From positions 1,910,200 to 1,974,199 of the forward strand of contig NZ_CP091740.1 in NCBI RefSeq assembly GCF_022014595.1: 64,000 nt of DNA. Direction: 5' to 3'. The position numbers and the translations under genes were made by a program. Of this stretch, positions 51,313 to 61,379 are shown piece after piece. Below the pieces are notes generated by a model. It worked only from the letters and a program-made list of their open reading frames with translations. It did not search any database and was not told the DNA's origin. Position 1 is the stretch's first letter. The number at the start of each line of letters is the position of its first letter. This DNA is from Solitalea lacus. Lineage in GTDB: Bacteria > Bacteroidota > Bacteroidia > Sphingobacteriales > Sphingobacteriaceae.

Positions 51313-54252
51313 ATGTATTTAAATTGTCATAGTTGGTTTAGCTTGCGGTACGGTGTTTTGAGCTTGGAACGTTTGATTGAATTAGCCCGGGAAAATAGTG
51401 TTGAGTGTTTGACCTTAACGGACATAAATAATTCAACCGGAAGCTGGCAATTTGTAAAAGAGTGTGTGGAAGCTGGCATAAAACCATTGATAGGAATTGA
51501 ATTCAGACGCGATGGTCAGTTGCTATATATTGGCATAGCTAAAAATAATGAAGGGTTCAGAGAGTTGAATGAGTTTCTTACCCGCTTTAATCTTTCAAAA
51601 ACAGAGTTGCCTGATCAGCCGGATGACTTTGCGAATGCTTATATAATTTACCCGTTTGCCACATCAAAAGCAGATAAGCTTAGAGAGAATGAATTTATCG
51701 GGATACGAGCCACTGAGTTGAATAAATTATTTGGTAAACCTCTGAATGATTTGTGTGAACGGCTGGTCATTCTGCATCCTGTTACATTTGAAGATAAGCA
51801 TGGCCGTTTTTTGCATGCCCATTTGCGTGCAATTGATTTCAATATACTTTTTAGCAAGTTGCAGGCTGGCGATGTTGCTGCAGAAGATGAGTTTATATTA
51901 CCGCAAAGTCAGCTGTTAAATCGGTTTGAAAACTATCCTTTTATTATAGAAAATACCCGCAAACTTCTCGATGGATGTCAGGTAGAATTTAATTTTAAAG
52001 AATCGAAGAATAAAAAGCGGTTTACTAACAGTTTTTATGAGGATAAGGATTTACTGAGAAACCTGACCTATGAAGGGTTAATGTATAGGTACGGGGCTCA
52101 TAATTTTGTGGCTCAAAAACGTGTTGAGCAAGAACTGGAAATTATTAATAACCTGGGCTTCGCTTCTTACTTCTTAATTACGCATGACATTGTACGCTAT
52201 ACAATGCAAAAGGGCTTTTACCATGTGGGAAGAGGATCCGGCGCTAACAGTGTAGTGGCCTATTGTCTTAAAATTACAGATGTAGATCCGATTGAACTCG
52301 ATTTATACTTTGAACGTTTTCTGAACCCCAAACGCTCAGTACCGCCTGATTTTGATATTGATTATTCCTGGGATCAGCGCGATGCTGTCCATCAATACAT
52401 TTTTAATAAATACGGGAAAGATCATACAGCGTTATTGGGCACCATGAGTACCTTTCAGGGAAGTTCAATTATCCGTGAGTTGGGGAAAGTTTATGGTTTA
52501 CCCAAAGAAGAAATTGATGAACTAGTCGATTTTCCACACAAAGTATGGAATAGAAATGATATTACCCGTAGGATTATCCGGCTACGGGATTCAATGCATA
52601 ATATGCCGAATCAGCGGTCTATTCATGCCGGGGGTGTATTGATTTCAGACAAACCCTTAACTTATTACACTGCACTTGATTTACCGCCTAAAGGCCTTCC
52701 AACAGTGCAATGGGATATGTATGCTGCTGAAAGCATCGGATTTGAGAAGTTTGATATTTTGAGTCAGCGAGGCATTGGACATATAAAAGAAGCCGTTGAT
52801 ATCATTAGGGAGAATTGCCGTGTTGCAATAGATATCCATAATGTAGCTGTAATTAAAGAAGATATCGCGGTACGGCAACAACTTAAACAGGGGGACTCTA
52901 TTGGGTGTTTTTATGTTGAAAGTCCGGCGATGCGCGGTTTGCTGAAAAAACTTACCTGTGATGATTACCTAACTTTGGTAGCTGCCAGCTCTATTATCCG
53001 GCCTGGAGTGGCAAAATCAGGGATGATGCGCCAGTATATACAACGCTATCATGAACCTGAAAAGATAGAATACCTGCATCCGGTAATGAAGGAACAGCTG
53101 CAGGAAACTTTTGGAGTGATGGTTTATCAAGAGGATGTGCTAAAGGTTTGCCATCATTATGCCGGTTTGGATTTAGCTGATGCCGATGTATTACGTAGGG
53201 CAATGAGCGGTAAATATCGGTCGAGTAAAGAGTTTGACCGGATTGTAGAACGATTTTTTGAAGGAAGCAATGCTTTGGGCAGGCCTGAGGCAACAACCCG
53301 AGAGGTATGGCGCCAGGTGGAGTCCTTTGCAGGCTATAGTTTCTCTAAAGCACATTCCGCTTCGTTTGCAGTGGAAAGCTTCCAGAGTTTGTACTTGAAG
53401 GCCTATTTCCCAAAAGAGTTTATGGTCGCTGTCATTAATAATTTTGGTGGTTTTTACCGTACGTGGGTCTATGTTCATGAGGCCCGAAAAGCTGGTTGTG
53501 AAATTCAGAATCCTTGTGTGAATGAAAGTGAGGTTTATACTTGTATTAAAGGATCAGATGTTTACCTGGGTTTTATTCATATAGCTAATCTTGAAGGGCA
53601 TTTTGCAAATGCAATTGTGGAAGAGCGTCATCGAAACGGGCCTTATGCCGATTTGGAAGAATTTGTTCATCGTACTGAAATTACCTTGGATCAAGTACTA
53701 TTGCTTATCCGTTTAAATGCTTTCAGGTTTACCGGTAAAGGTAAAAAGGAATTATTATGGGAGGTATATAATTACTTGGGGCATAAAAAAGCCAGGCGAG
53801 AGGATAATCGATTATTTATTCAGCCTACTAAGAAATATAGACTGCCTGAGTTGGAGCATTCAGCTTTGGAAGATGCATTTGACGAAATAGAACTGTTGGG
53901 CTTTCCGGTGAGTATGAATCATTTTGAATTGCTGAAAACGAGGTATCGAGGAAATGTCTTTACCAAAGATTTAATGAATTATGTTGGACAGACAGTACGA
54001 ATGGTGGGGAATTTCGTAACCTATAAGCCTGTAAAAACGGTAAAAAATGAGATGATGTATTTCGGGACTTTCTTTGATGCCTATGCTGACTTTTTTGATA
54101 CCACACATTTTCCGGCAGCAGCGCTTGAGATGCCTTTTAGAGGTGGCGGTTGTTATTTGATAGAAGGTAAAGTAGTTGAAGAGTTCGGGTTTCCGAGTTT
54201 AGAAGTAGAAAAATTTGCCAAACTTGAAACGGTAAAAGATCCCAGGTTTTAA
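51313..54252 (+). CDS. dnaE: DNA polymerase III alpha subunit, short DnaE (mutagenesis-associated)
   Basis: 979 residues, shorter than replicative DnaE (about 1150-1500). The PHP domain is at the N-terminus (CHSWFSLRYGVLSLERLIEL, TLTDINN). The catalytic aspartates are in PPDFDIDYSW (Asp346, Asp348, Asp350), followed by the palm and the finger motif VGRGSGANSVVAYCL. The C-terminal OB fold is short and no clear clamp-binding end is visible. The 6-base gap from dinB indicates one operon. Together they form a dinB-dnaE pair of the type that in other bacteria is called an error-prone polymerase cassette. A separate replicative DnaE is expected elsewhere. Confidence 0.92.
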   Translation: MYLNCHSWFSLRYGVLSLERLIELARENSVECLTLTDINNSTGSWQFVKECVEAGIKPLIGIEFRRDGQLLYIGIAKNNEGFRELNEFLTRFNLSKTELPDQPDDFANAYIIYPFATSKADKLRENEFIGIRATELNKLFGKPLNDLCERLVILHPVTFEDKHGRFLHAHLRAIDFNILFSKLQAGDVAAEDEFILPQSQLLNRFENYPFIIENTRKLLDGCQVEFNFKESKNKKRFTNSFYEDKDLLRNLTYEGLMYRYGAHNFVAQKRVEQELEIINNLGFASYFLITHDIVRYTMQKGFYHVGRGSGANSVVAYCLKITDVDPIELDLYFERFLNPKRSVPPDFDIDYSWDQRDAVHQYIFNKYGKDHTALLGTMSTFQGSSIIRELGKVYGLPKEEIDELVDFPHKVWNRNDITRRIIRLRDSMHNMPNQRSIHAGGVLISDKPLTYYTALDLPPKGLPTVQWDMYAAESIGFEKFDILSQRGIGHIKEAVDIIRENCRVAIDIHNVAVIKEDIAVRQQLKQGDSIGCFYVESPAMRGLLKKLTCDDYLTLVAASSIIRPGVAKSGMMRQYIQRYHEPEKIEYLHPVMKEQLQETFGVMVYQEDVLKVCHHYAGLDLADADVLRRAMSGKYRSSKEFDRIVERFFEGSNALGRPEATTREVWRQVESFAGYSFSKAHSASFAVESFQSLYLKAYFPKEFMVAVINNFGGFYRTWVYVHEARKAGCEIQNPCVNESEVYTCIKGSDVYLGFIHIANLEGHFANAIVEERHRNGPYADLEEFVHRTEITLDQVLLLIRLNAFRFTGKGKKELLWEVYNYLGHKKARREDNRLFIQPTKKYRLPELEHSALEDAFDEIELLGFPVSMNHFELLKTRYRGNVFTKDLMNYVGQTVRMVGNFVTYKPVKTVKNEMMYFGTFFDAYADFFDTTHFPAAALEMPFRGGGCYLIEGKVVEEFGFPSLEVEKFAKLETVKDPRF

Positions 54253-54350
54253 GCTATTTAAAAGTTTATATTATTAGCAGTTTACTTATTAAATGATAGC
54301 TAAACCGATGCTATGTTCTTATATTTGAGTTAAACCAGTAGGTTTTATGA

Positions 54351-55634
54351 ATGGAAATACTCATCATCTTTTTACTCATTTTGTTAAATGGCATGTTCGC
54401 AATGTCGGAAATTGCGATGGTCTCTATTAAAAAAGGCAGATTAGAACGACTGGCGCAAAGAGGTGATGTTACTGCCCAAAAAGCCTTGGATCTCGCCAAA
54501 AATCCCAGTAAGTTTTTATCGACGGTACAAATAGGCATTACCCTTATAGGGATTTTAACAGGTATCTACAGTGGTGAAAAAATTACGGGCGACTTACAAG
54601 CCTATTTTAGTCAATTTCAGCTATTAGAACCCTATAGTAAAATGCTTTCAATAGGCGTTATAGTGATAATTCTTACTTTCTTTTCTTTGGTATTAGGTGA
54701 ATTGGTTCCTAAACAATTGGGTTTGATTATGCCTGAAACCATTTCGAGAGTTTTAGCCTACCCAATGTATTGGATTTCGGTTATTGCAGCTCCTTTTATC
54801 TGGCTGTTAACAGTTACTACGGAGTTTATTATCAATGTTTTTAAAATCAGGCAATCATCAGAAGGGCAGGTAACAGAGGAGGAAATAAAAGCCATTATTC
54901 AGGAAGGAACTGACACCGGTGTAGTTCAGGAAATTGAGCAGGGAATAATGGAAAATGTTTTTCATTTGGGAGATAGAAAGGTAAAGTCATTAATGACCCA
55001 GCGGTTTGATGTGGCTTGGATTGATATTAATCTATCAATCCCTGAATTGAAAGAATTGATTGCTAATTCGCCTTATAAATCGTTTCCGGTTTGCGATAAA
55101 CAATTGGATAATGTTTTAGGGATCCTGCATTCAAAAGAAATGCTGAATGCGTTGCTCAAAGAAAATATATTTAATATTAAAGGTGTGTTGAAGCCGGCAA
55201 TGTTTCTTTCTGAAAATTCTACAGCTTATAAGGCGCTTGAAAAGTTTCAGAAAATGAAAGATCATATGTCTGTGATTGTTGATGAATTTGGTACTGTGCA
55301 GGGAATATTAACGATGAATGATTTGGTGGAAGCACTGGTAGTTGACTTTACTACCCAAATGCATGAAAAACAAGAGATTATTCCAAGGGATAATAATTCG
55401 TTTTTAGTCGATGGCTCAGTTTCCTTATTAGAGTTTGCCAGGTACTTTGATATTGAACTAACAAAGGACGACGCTGTTTCAAGAGCTGATACTGTTAGTG
55501 GTATAATATTGCATTTTGTTAAGGGTATTCCTGATACAGGATTTAAAATTGAATGGAAAAATTTAACCTTGGAGGTGATTGATATGGATGGAAGAAGAAT
55601 TGATAAGATTCTGGTAACCAAGAATATTCCTTAA
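54351..55634 (+). CDS. CNNM/CBS-domain transporter (hemolysin family)
   Basis: 427 residues. The N-terminal DUF21/CNNM domain has three or four membrane segments (MEILIIFLLILLNGMFAMSE, ISTVQIGITLIGILTGIYSG-like pieces). Two CBS domains follow (about 195-315, including MTQRFDVAWIDINLS), then a C-terminal CorC_HlyC domain (LVDGSVSLLEFARYF). Members transport magnesium or related divalent ions; haemolytic activity is an old name only. It is monocistronic, with a 98-base gap after dnaE. The start ATG at 54351 follows another ATG four bases upstream in a different frame. Confidence 0.92.
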   Translation: MEILIIFLLILLNGMFAMSEIAMVSIKKGRLERLAQRGDVTAQKALDLAKNPSKFLSTVQIGITLIGILTGIYSGEKITGDLQAYFSQFQLLEPYSKMLSIGVIVIILTFFSLVLGELVPKQLGLIMPETISRVLAYPMYWISVIAAPFIWLLTVTTEFIINVFKIRQSSEGQVTEEEIKAIIQEGTDTGVVQEIEQGIMENVFHLGDRKVKSLMTQRFDVAWIDINLSIPELKELIANSPYKSFPVCDKQLDNVLGILHSKEMLNALLKENIFNIKGVLKPAMFLSENSTAYKALEKFQKMKDHMSVIVDEFGTVQGILTMNDLVEALVVDFTTQMHEKQEIIPRDNNSFLVDGSVSLLEFARYFDIELTKDDAVSRADTVSGIILHFVKGIPDTGFKIEWKNLTLEVIDMDGRRIDKILVTKNIP

Positions 55635-55695
55635 AGTTGAAAGTTCTTTATTAAATTATTGTATTTGAGTATTTTAGGTAAATTTTTTCTGCCTG

Positions 55696-56883
55696 ATGTA
55701 TGTTCAAACGCTTCCGGAGGTAACAACAAAAAGCACAAGAATTGTTGCGGTTGATTTGTTACGGGGAGTTATCATGGTGATTATGGCGCTTGACCATACC
55801 CGCGATTATTTTAGCAATGCCGCTTTTGATCCTTTGGATATAGCACAAACTACTCCTTTCTATTATTTTACGCGTTGGATTACCCATTTATGTGCGCCTA
55901 ATTTCGTTTTCTTGGCCGGAGTTGGGGCATATATGATGACTATGGCCGGAAAGTCTAAAGAGCAACTGTCATTCTTTTTATTCACAAGAGGACTATGGTT
56001 GGTATTACTTGAGTTTACGGTCGTTCGTTTAGGGTGGACCTTCAATCTCGATTACGAATTTTCGGTTGCTCAGGTTATTTGGGTTATAGGCATGTCGATG
56101 GTTTTTTTGTCGGCATTGATCTTTTTTCCGGTGAGATGGATTGGGTTTATCGGAATTGGAATGATTGTGCTGCATAATTTGCTGGATGGGTTTACCGCTA
56201 AAGATTTTGGAGACACAGGATGGCTTTGGAAAGTTGTGCATGAACGAGGTTTTATTCCATTCAATCAACATTATGGATTGCTGGCGCTTTATCCTTTAAT
56301 CCCTTGGATTGGCGTAATGACTGCCGGCTATGCCTTCGGCTCATTTTATAAACAGGATGTGATTAAACGCAAGCAATGGTTTTTCTCAATCGGCTGTGGC
56401 ACGATACTAGGATTCTTCATATTACGCTATTTAAACTTTTATGGGGATTTACTCCCATGGGTGCAGCAAAAGAACTCATTGCTGACTTTTCTTTCATTTA
56501 TGAATGTTGAGAAATATCCTCCATCGCTATTGTTTCTCATGATCACCATTGGAATAGGTATACTTTTGTTGGCCTTGTTTGAGAATAGTATGGGCAAGTT
56601 AACCTCTTTCTTCATCGTTTACGGTCGGGTTCCTCTATTTTATTATGTTTTACACATCTACTTAATTCATATAATAGCTGTTTTAGCAGCGTGGATTACT
56701 ATTAATAGAGTAGATTTTTTGTTTTCAAGTGATTTGTTTACGGGTACTAAACATGGTTATGGCTTTAATTTACTTATTGTTTATTTGTTTTGGGTCTTGG
56801 TCATATTGCTGTTATATTACCCCTGTAAATGGTTTATGAACGTTAAAAAACACTCGGGAAAGTGGTGGATTAGCTATTTGTAG
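55696..56883 (+). CDS. DUF1624 / heparan-alpha-glucosaminide acetyltransferase-like membrane protein
   Basis: 395 residues, about ten membrane segments. The N-terminal signature VDLLRGVIMVIMALDHTRDYF is typical of the DUF1624 family, related to the acyltransferase-3 and HGSNAT fold. His residues in the first loop (DHTRDYF and WITHLCAPN) are the likely active site in this group. Substrate unknown; presumably transfers an acyl group across the inner membrane to a sugar. It is a stand-alone gene with about 60 to 85 bases on either side. Confidence 0.9.
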   Translation: MYVQTLPEVTTKSTRIVAVDLLRGVIMVIMALDHTRDYFSNAAFDPLDIAQTTPFYYFTRWITHLCAPNFVFLAGVGAYMMTMAGKSKEQLSFFLFTRGLWLVLLEFTVVRLGWTFNLDYEFSVAQVIWVIGMSMVFLSALIFFPVRWIGFIGIGMIVLHNLLDGFTAKDFGDTGWLWKVVHERGFIPFNQHYGLLALYPLIPWIGVMTAGYAFGSFYKQDVIKRKQWFFSIGCGTILGFFILRYLNFYGDLLPWVQQKNSLLTFLSFMNVEKYPPSLLFLMITIGIGILLLALFENSMGKLTSFFIVYGRVPLFYYVLHIYLIHIIAVLAAWITINRVDFLFSSDLFTGTKHGYGFNLLIVYLFWVLVILLLYYPCKWFMNVKKHSGKWWISYL

Positions 56884-56967
56884 TATTGTAACAGTTATTT
56901 TAATAGTCGTATTTCTTTTTGAAATATATTTTTACTCTATCTTAGTTATCCCAAACTAACCATTAAA

Positions 56968-59442
56968 ATGCGGAAACCCTTAATTCTTTTATTAAGTATT
57001 ATTCTGTTTATCAACGCTTCAAAAGCCCAACAGCAATCTCTTAATTCAGCAGGAATTTTATTAGCCTTAAAAAAACTGAATACGTTTGGAACAGCATTGT
57101 ACATTGCTGCGCATCCCGACGATGAAAATACACGATTAATATCATGGCTGGCTAATGAGAAATGCGTTCGTACCGGTTATTTATCAATGACACGTGGTGA
57201 CGGTGGGCAGAATCTTATTGGAGATCAGCAAGGTGAATTGCTTGGATTGATAAGAACACAAGAGTTATTGGCTGCTCGCAGGGTTGATGGTGCAGAACAG
57301 TTTTTTACACGGGCTAATGATTTTGGATTTTCAAAAAATCCTGAGGAAACCTTTAGAATTTGGAACAAGGATTCGGTTTTAGCAGATGCGGTGTGGACAA
57401 TCAGAAAGTTTCGTCCGGATGTGATGATTACACGTTTTGCAACCGACGGAAGTGGTGGGCATGGTCATCATACGGCGTCGGCAATCTTGGCTGAAGAAGC
57501 TTTTGTTGCTGCTGCCGATCCCAATCGTTTTCCTGAACAATTAAAATTTGTAAAACCATGGCAAGCAAAACGCTTGCTGTATAATAATGCTGCCCGTTTT
57601 TGGAATCCAAATGCTGATATGACCGGTAATATTGCGACAGAAGTTGGTCAGTTTAACCCAATGCTGGGCAAATCATACGGAGAACTTGCCGGGGAAAGTC
57701 GTAGTATGCATAAAAGTCAGGGTTTTGGTTCGGCACGCACACGAGGTTCAGTAGTTGAATATTTTAAACCGATAAAAGGTGATGCAATTGATGCTGATAT
57801 TTTTGATGGGATCGATCTATCAGCTAATAGAGTAGATGGAGCAGAAACATTTAAACAATGGGCTAAAAAAGCAGAAAGTGAGTTTTTAGCAGATGAACCT
57901 GCTACAATTGTACCTGATTTATTGGAAGCATACAAAGCTTTAGAATTAATAAATGATGACTATTGGAAAGAGCTGAAACGAAAGGAGTTGGAGAGCTTGT
58001 TGATTGCTTGTTCAGGAATCTACTTAGAAGCTACTGCTACTGAATATGCAGTCACTCCTGGTCAACCTGTTAAGTTGAACATAAGCGCCATCAATCGTTC
58101 TGATGTTTTGGTAACACTTGAAAAAATACTCTCGCCTCAAGGCGGTAATAGTTCGCCGAAAAAACAACTCGATAAAGACCAAGCACATAAAGAAGAAAAG
58201 ACTTTTACACTGAATGCCAACCTCGCTTATAATAACCCCTACTGGTTAGCTGAAAAGCATTCGGAAGGATTGTTTACTGTAAAAGACAGAATGTTAATTG
58301 GTTTGGCTGAGTCGCCAGCTGCTTTGCAAGTTCAGTTTGTACTTTCTTTTAGTGGTCAGCGCATAACTATAAATAAGCCGGTACTGTATCGTTGGGTTGA
58401 TCCTGTTGATGGTGAATTATATCGTCCTATGCAAATCACTCCTCCTGTAATGATTAACCTGGATGCAAAGGCGTACGTTTTTCCTAATAAGAGTTCTCGC
58501 AAAGTAAATATTGTTCTGAAAGCAGGCAAAGAAAACTGTGCGGGCTTGTTAAAACTTGATCTTCCTCAAAACTGGAGGAGTAACCCTGCTTCAATACCAT
58601 TTAGCCTGCAGAATAAAGATGAGGAGCAAAACTTCGAGTTTGAAGTAATCCCACCGTCGGAGAACTCTGTTGCCTATTTAAAGGCTGTTGCAGAGATTGA
58701 TGGAGTAAAATATTCGAAAGGACAAACGATTATTGATTATAAACATATTCCCATCCAAACGTTATTTCTGGAGGCAGAGGCTAAATTGGTACGTTTTGAT
58801 CTGAACCGAAAAATGCAAAACATAGGTTATATAAAAGGTGCAGGAGATGAGGTTCCACATAGCCTGGAACAGTTAGGTTATCAGGTGAAATTTCTTTCAG
58901 ATGCAATGTTGAGTAACGGAGTTGATTTATCTGTCTATGATGCTATTGTTGTAGGGATTAGGGCTTATAATACAAACGATAGGATGAAGCATTACTATAG
59001 CAAGCTAATGAATTATGTTAAAAATGGGGGTAATCTGATTGTTCAATATAATACCAATAATTTCATAGGCGGAGTAAAATCTGAAATCGGACCGTATCCT
59101 TTTGCTATAGGCCGCGATAGAGTAACTGATGAAGCCGCTGAAGTTCGTTTTGATTTACCAAAGCATAAAGTGCTAAACAGTCCGAATAAAATTACCGCAA
59201 ATGATTTTGACGGCTGGATTCAGGAACGAGGAATCTATTTTGCTTCTGACTGGGATAAAAATTATGAAACACCATTGAGTTTAAATGATCCGAATGAAAA
59301 ATCCTTATTAGGAAGCACTCTGATTACTAAATATGGAAAGGGACATTTCATTTATTCAGGATTGGCATTTTTCAGGGAATTACCGGCCGGAGTTCCCGGG
59401 GCGTACAGATTGTTTGTAAATATGATTGAGCTAGGGAAATAA
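56968..59442 (+). CDS. PIG-L family deacetylase, long Bacteroidetes form
   Basis: 824 residues with a signal peptide (FINASKAQ). The zinc-binding motif AAHPDDE (His49) opens the PIG-L/LmbE domain, which extends to about residue 270 and includes GSGGHGHHTASA. The middle is beta-rich, and the C-terminal part (about residues 595-820) resembles a ThuA or glutamine-amidotransferase-like domain (YDAIVVGIRAYNTNDRMK, GGNLIVQYNT). Likely a periplasmic N-deacetylase of an amino sugar. It stands next to a sodium:solute symporter, which suggests a sugar or amino-sugar uptake unit. Confidence 0.92.
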   Translation: MRKPLILLLSIILFINASKAQQQSLNSAGILLALKKLNTFGTALYIAAHPDDENTRLISWLANEKCVRTGYLSMTRGDGGQNLIGDQQGELLGLIRTQELLAARRVDGAEQFFTRANDFGFSKNPEETFRIWNKDSVLADAVWTIRKFRPDVMITRFATDGSGGHGHHTASAILAEEAFVAAADPNRFPEQLKFVKPWQAKRLLYNNAARFWNPNADMTGNIATEVGQFNPMLGKSYGELAGESRSMHKSQGFGSARTRGSVVEYFKPIKGDAIDADIFDGIDLSANRVDGAETFKQWAKKAESEFLADEPATIVPDLLEAYKALELINDDYWKELKRKELESLLIACSGIYLEATATEYAVTPGQPVKLNISAINRSDVLVTLEKILSPQGGNSSPKKQLDKDQAHKEEKTFTLNANLAYNNPYWLAEKHSEGLFTVKDRMLIGLAESPAALQVQFVLSFSGQRITINKPVLYRWVDPVDGELYRPMQITPPVMINLDAKAYVFPNKSSRKVNIVLKAGKENCAGLLKLDLPQNWRSNPASIPFSLQNKDEEQNFEFEVIPPSENSVAYLKAVAEIDGVKYSKGQTIIDYKHIPIQTLFLEAEAKLVRFDLNRKMQNIGYIKGAGDEVPHSLEQLGYQVKFLSDAMLSNGVDLSVYDAIVVGIRAYNTNDRMKHYYSKLMNYVKNGGNLIVQYNTNNFIGGVKSEIGPYPFAIGRDRVTDEAAEVRFDLPKHKVLNSPNKITANDFDGWIQERGIYFASDWDKNYETPLSLNDPNEKSLLGSTLITKYGKGHFIYSGLAFFRELPAGVPGAYRLFVNMIELGK

Positions 59443-59447
59443 ATTAT

Positions 59448-59492
59448 TGAAAGAAGCAGAGGGTAAATAAATTAGGCCCTTTTCTTCTTTCA
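59448..59492. terminator. hairpin behind the PIG-L gene
   Basis: TGAAAGAAGCAGAGGG pairs with CCCTTTTCTTCTTTCA (two mismatches) around a 13-base loop. The T run is inside the stem rather than after it, so it may act as a processing or attenuating structure between the two genes. Confidence 0.45.
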
Positions 59493-59514
59493 GTTTAGAT
59501 AACGACTAATTGAA

Positions 59515-59610
59515 ATGAAGTTAAGTTGGAAAACCCTGTATCTCCTCGTAATTGGCTTTTTGCTTTTTGAAATAATATTGTTCTACTTTTTGACCTGCAT
59601 TTTTTCATGA
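59515..59610 (+). CDS. 31-residue single-span membrane micro-protein
   Basis: The frame runs ATG (59515) to TGA (59608-59610) and encodes a basic start (MKLSWK) followed by one hydrophobic helix rich in leucine, isoleucine and phenylalanine, ending CIFS. Its stop overlaps the symporter ATG in the arrangement ATGA, the classic signal of translational coupling. Small membrane partners are known for some solute:sodium symporters (the DUF4212 pairing), but this is shorter and unlike those. Alternatively it is only a leader peptide that sets symporter translation. Confidence 0.55.
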   Translation: MKLSWKTLYLLVIGFLLFEIILFYFLTCIFS

Positions 59611-61304
59611 GGTTACTTGATTGGCTCGTATTAATTCTTGCGCTTTCATTTATTGTTGTATACGGTTTGTATAAAAGTGGTAAGAATAAAACTACTGAAA
59701 CGTTTCTACGGGCAAATACTTCTCCTTGGTACATGGTGGGTTTAACGATTATGGCAACCCAGGCTAGTGCTGTAACATTTCTTTCGGCGCCCGGGCAGGC
59801 ATATACGGATGGAATGCGTTTTGTGCAGTACTATTTTGGACTGCCATTGGCAATGGTGGTTTTGTGCTTAACGGCAGTGCCGATTTATCATAAGCTGAAA
59901 GTTTATACAGCTTATGAATATCTCGAAAGTCGATTTGACTTAAAAACACGTTCGTTAGCAGCATTTTTATTCCTAATTCAACGCGGTTTAGGAACTGGTA
60001 TTACTGTTTTTGCACCTAGTATTATTCTTTCTTCTATTTTAGGCTGGAATATTTATGTAACCAATTTTGTGATATGTGCTGTTGTGGTAATCTACACGGT
60101 TACCGGAGGAATACGTGCAGTAAGTTACACCCAAATGGGGCAAATGACTATTATCCTTTCAGGAATGGTGATTGCCGGTATACTAATCACTTATTTGTTG
60201 CCACAGCACATAGGATTTACAGACGCATTAAAGCTAGGTGGTAAACTGGGGCATATGAATATCATTGATCTTAAGTTTGACCTGAATAATAAATATAATA
60301 TTTGGTCGGGGATAATTGGAGGGTTCTTTTTAGCATTATCTTACTTTGGAACCGATCAGTCACAAGTGGCTCGTTACCTTTCAGCAAAGGATACTACAGA
60401 AAGCCGTTTGGGGTTGCTATTTAATGGGTTGGTTAAAATTCCGATGCAGTTTGGAATTTTGTTGATTGGCGTGCTGCTTTTGGTTTTTTATCAGTTTCAA
60501 CGGGCTCCCGTTTTTTTTAATCAAGTTGAACTGAGTAAACTGAAGGAAAGCCACTATGCACCACAGCTGAAAGAAATTGAAAATAAGCATGCCATACTAT
60601 TTAATCAGAAAAAAGCGCATGCTGATGAATTAGTGGTAGCATTAAATAATGACGATCAATCTGCTGTAAATAAGCTTCAAAGTGAACTGGCAAGTGACAC
60701 TAAAGCTCAACAACAAGTTCGTGAAGAACTTAAAGGATTAATATTGAAAAATGATCCTGCAGCCAATGCCGATGATGTAAATTATGTTTTCCTTTGGTTC
60801 GTAACACATCATTTTCCTTCCGGCCTGGTTGGTTTATTGATAGCAGTTATTTTAGCGGCATCAATGTCCTCATCATCTTCGGCTTTACAAGCCCTGGCTT
60901 CAACTTCCGTGATTGATATTTATAAAAGAAATGTAAAAACAAATGCAGAAGACGCACATTATCTAATCGCATCCAAATGGGCAACCGTTATCTGGGGCTT
61001 TTTTGTAATGATTGTTGCAGGTTTGGCTACACAGCTAGGCAGTTTGATTGAGGCTGTAAATGTATTGGGCTCGTTGTTTTATGGCGCTATTTTAGGTATT
61101 TTCATGGTGGCATTCTTCATGAAGTGGATAAACGGGGCCGCTGTATTTTGGGCGGCTGTTATAACTCAGGGCCTTGTTCTATTTGGGTATTTTTTTACCG
61201 GTATTTCCTTTTTATGGTATAATTTAATCGGATGTGTATTGGTAATGGGCATTGCTGCAATATTGCAAATTGGCTTAACCCAAAAGGCAGAGGTTACCAT
61301 TTGA
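59607..61304 (+). CDS. sodium:solute symporter (SSS family)
   Basis: 565 residues and about 13 membrane segments. Family regions include TFLRANTSPWYMVGLTIMATQ near the N-terminus, then FLSAPGQAYTDGMRFVQYYFG, then YEYLESRFDLKTRSLAAF. The sodium-binding helix region is recognisable as SMSSSSSALQALASTSVIDIYKR. A hydrophilic, probably coiled-coil insert of about 90 residues at 303-395 interrupts the membrane part, as in some Bacteroidetes members. The cargo is unknown; the adjacent PIG-L enzyme suggests a sugar or amino sugar such as sialic acid or N-acetylglucosamine. Its ATG overlaps the stop of a 31-codon micro-ORF. Confidence 0.93.
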   Translation: MRLLDWLVLILALSFIVVYGLYKSGKNKTTETFLRANTSPWYMVGLTIMATQASAVTFLSAPGQAYTDGMRFVQYYFGLPLAMVVLCLTAVPIYHKLKVYTAYEYLESRFDLKTRSLAAFLFLIQRGLGTGITVFAPSIILSSILGWNIYVTNFVICAVVVIYTVTGGIRAVSYTQMGQMTIILSGMVIAGILITYLLPQHIGFTDALKLGGKLGHMNIIDLKFDLNNKYNIWSGIIGGFFLALSYFGTDQSQVARYLSAKDTTESRLGLLFNGLVKIPMQFGILLIGVLLLVFYQFQRAPVFFNQVELSKLKESHYAPQLKEIENKHAILFNQKKAHADELVVALNNDDQSAVNKLQSELASDTKAQQQVREELKGLILKNDPAANADDVNYVFLWFVTHHFPSGLVGLLIAVILAASMSSSSSALQALASTSVIDIYKRNVKTNAEDAHYLIASKWATVIWGFFVMIVAGLATQLGSLIEAVNVLGSLFYGAILGIFMVAFFMKWINGAAVFWAAVITQGLVLFGYFFTGISFLWYNLIGCVLVMGIAAILQIGLTQKAEVTI

Positions 61305-61379
61305 TGCTTGAAGATTAAATTTTTACCTTGAGGTAATCATCATTACTTACTGTAAAATCAATAAATCTTTAGTCGTCAG

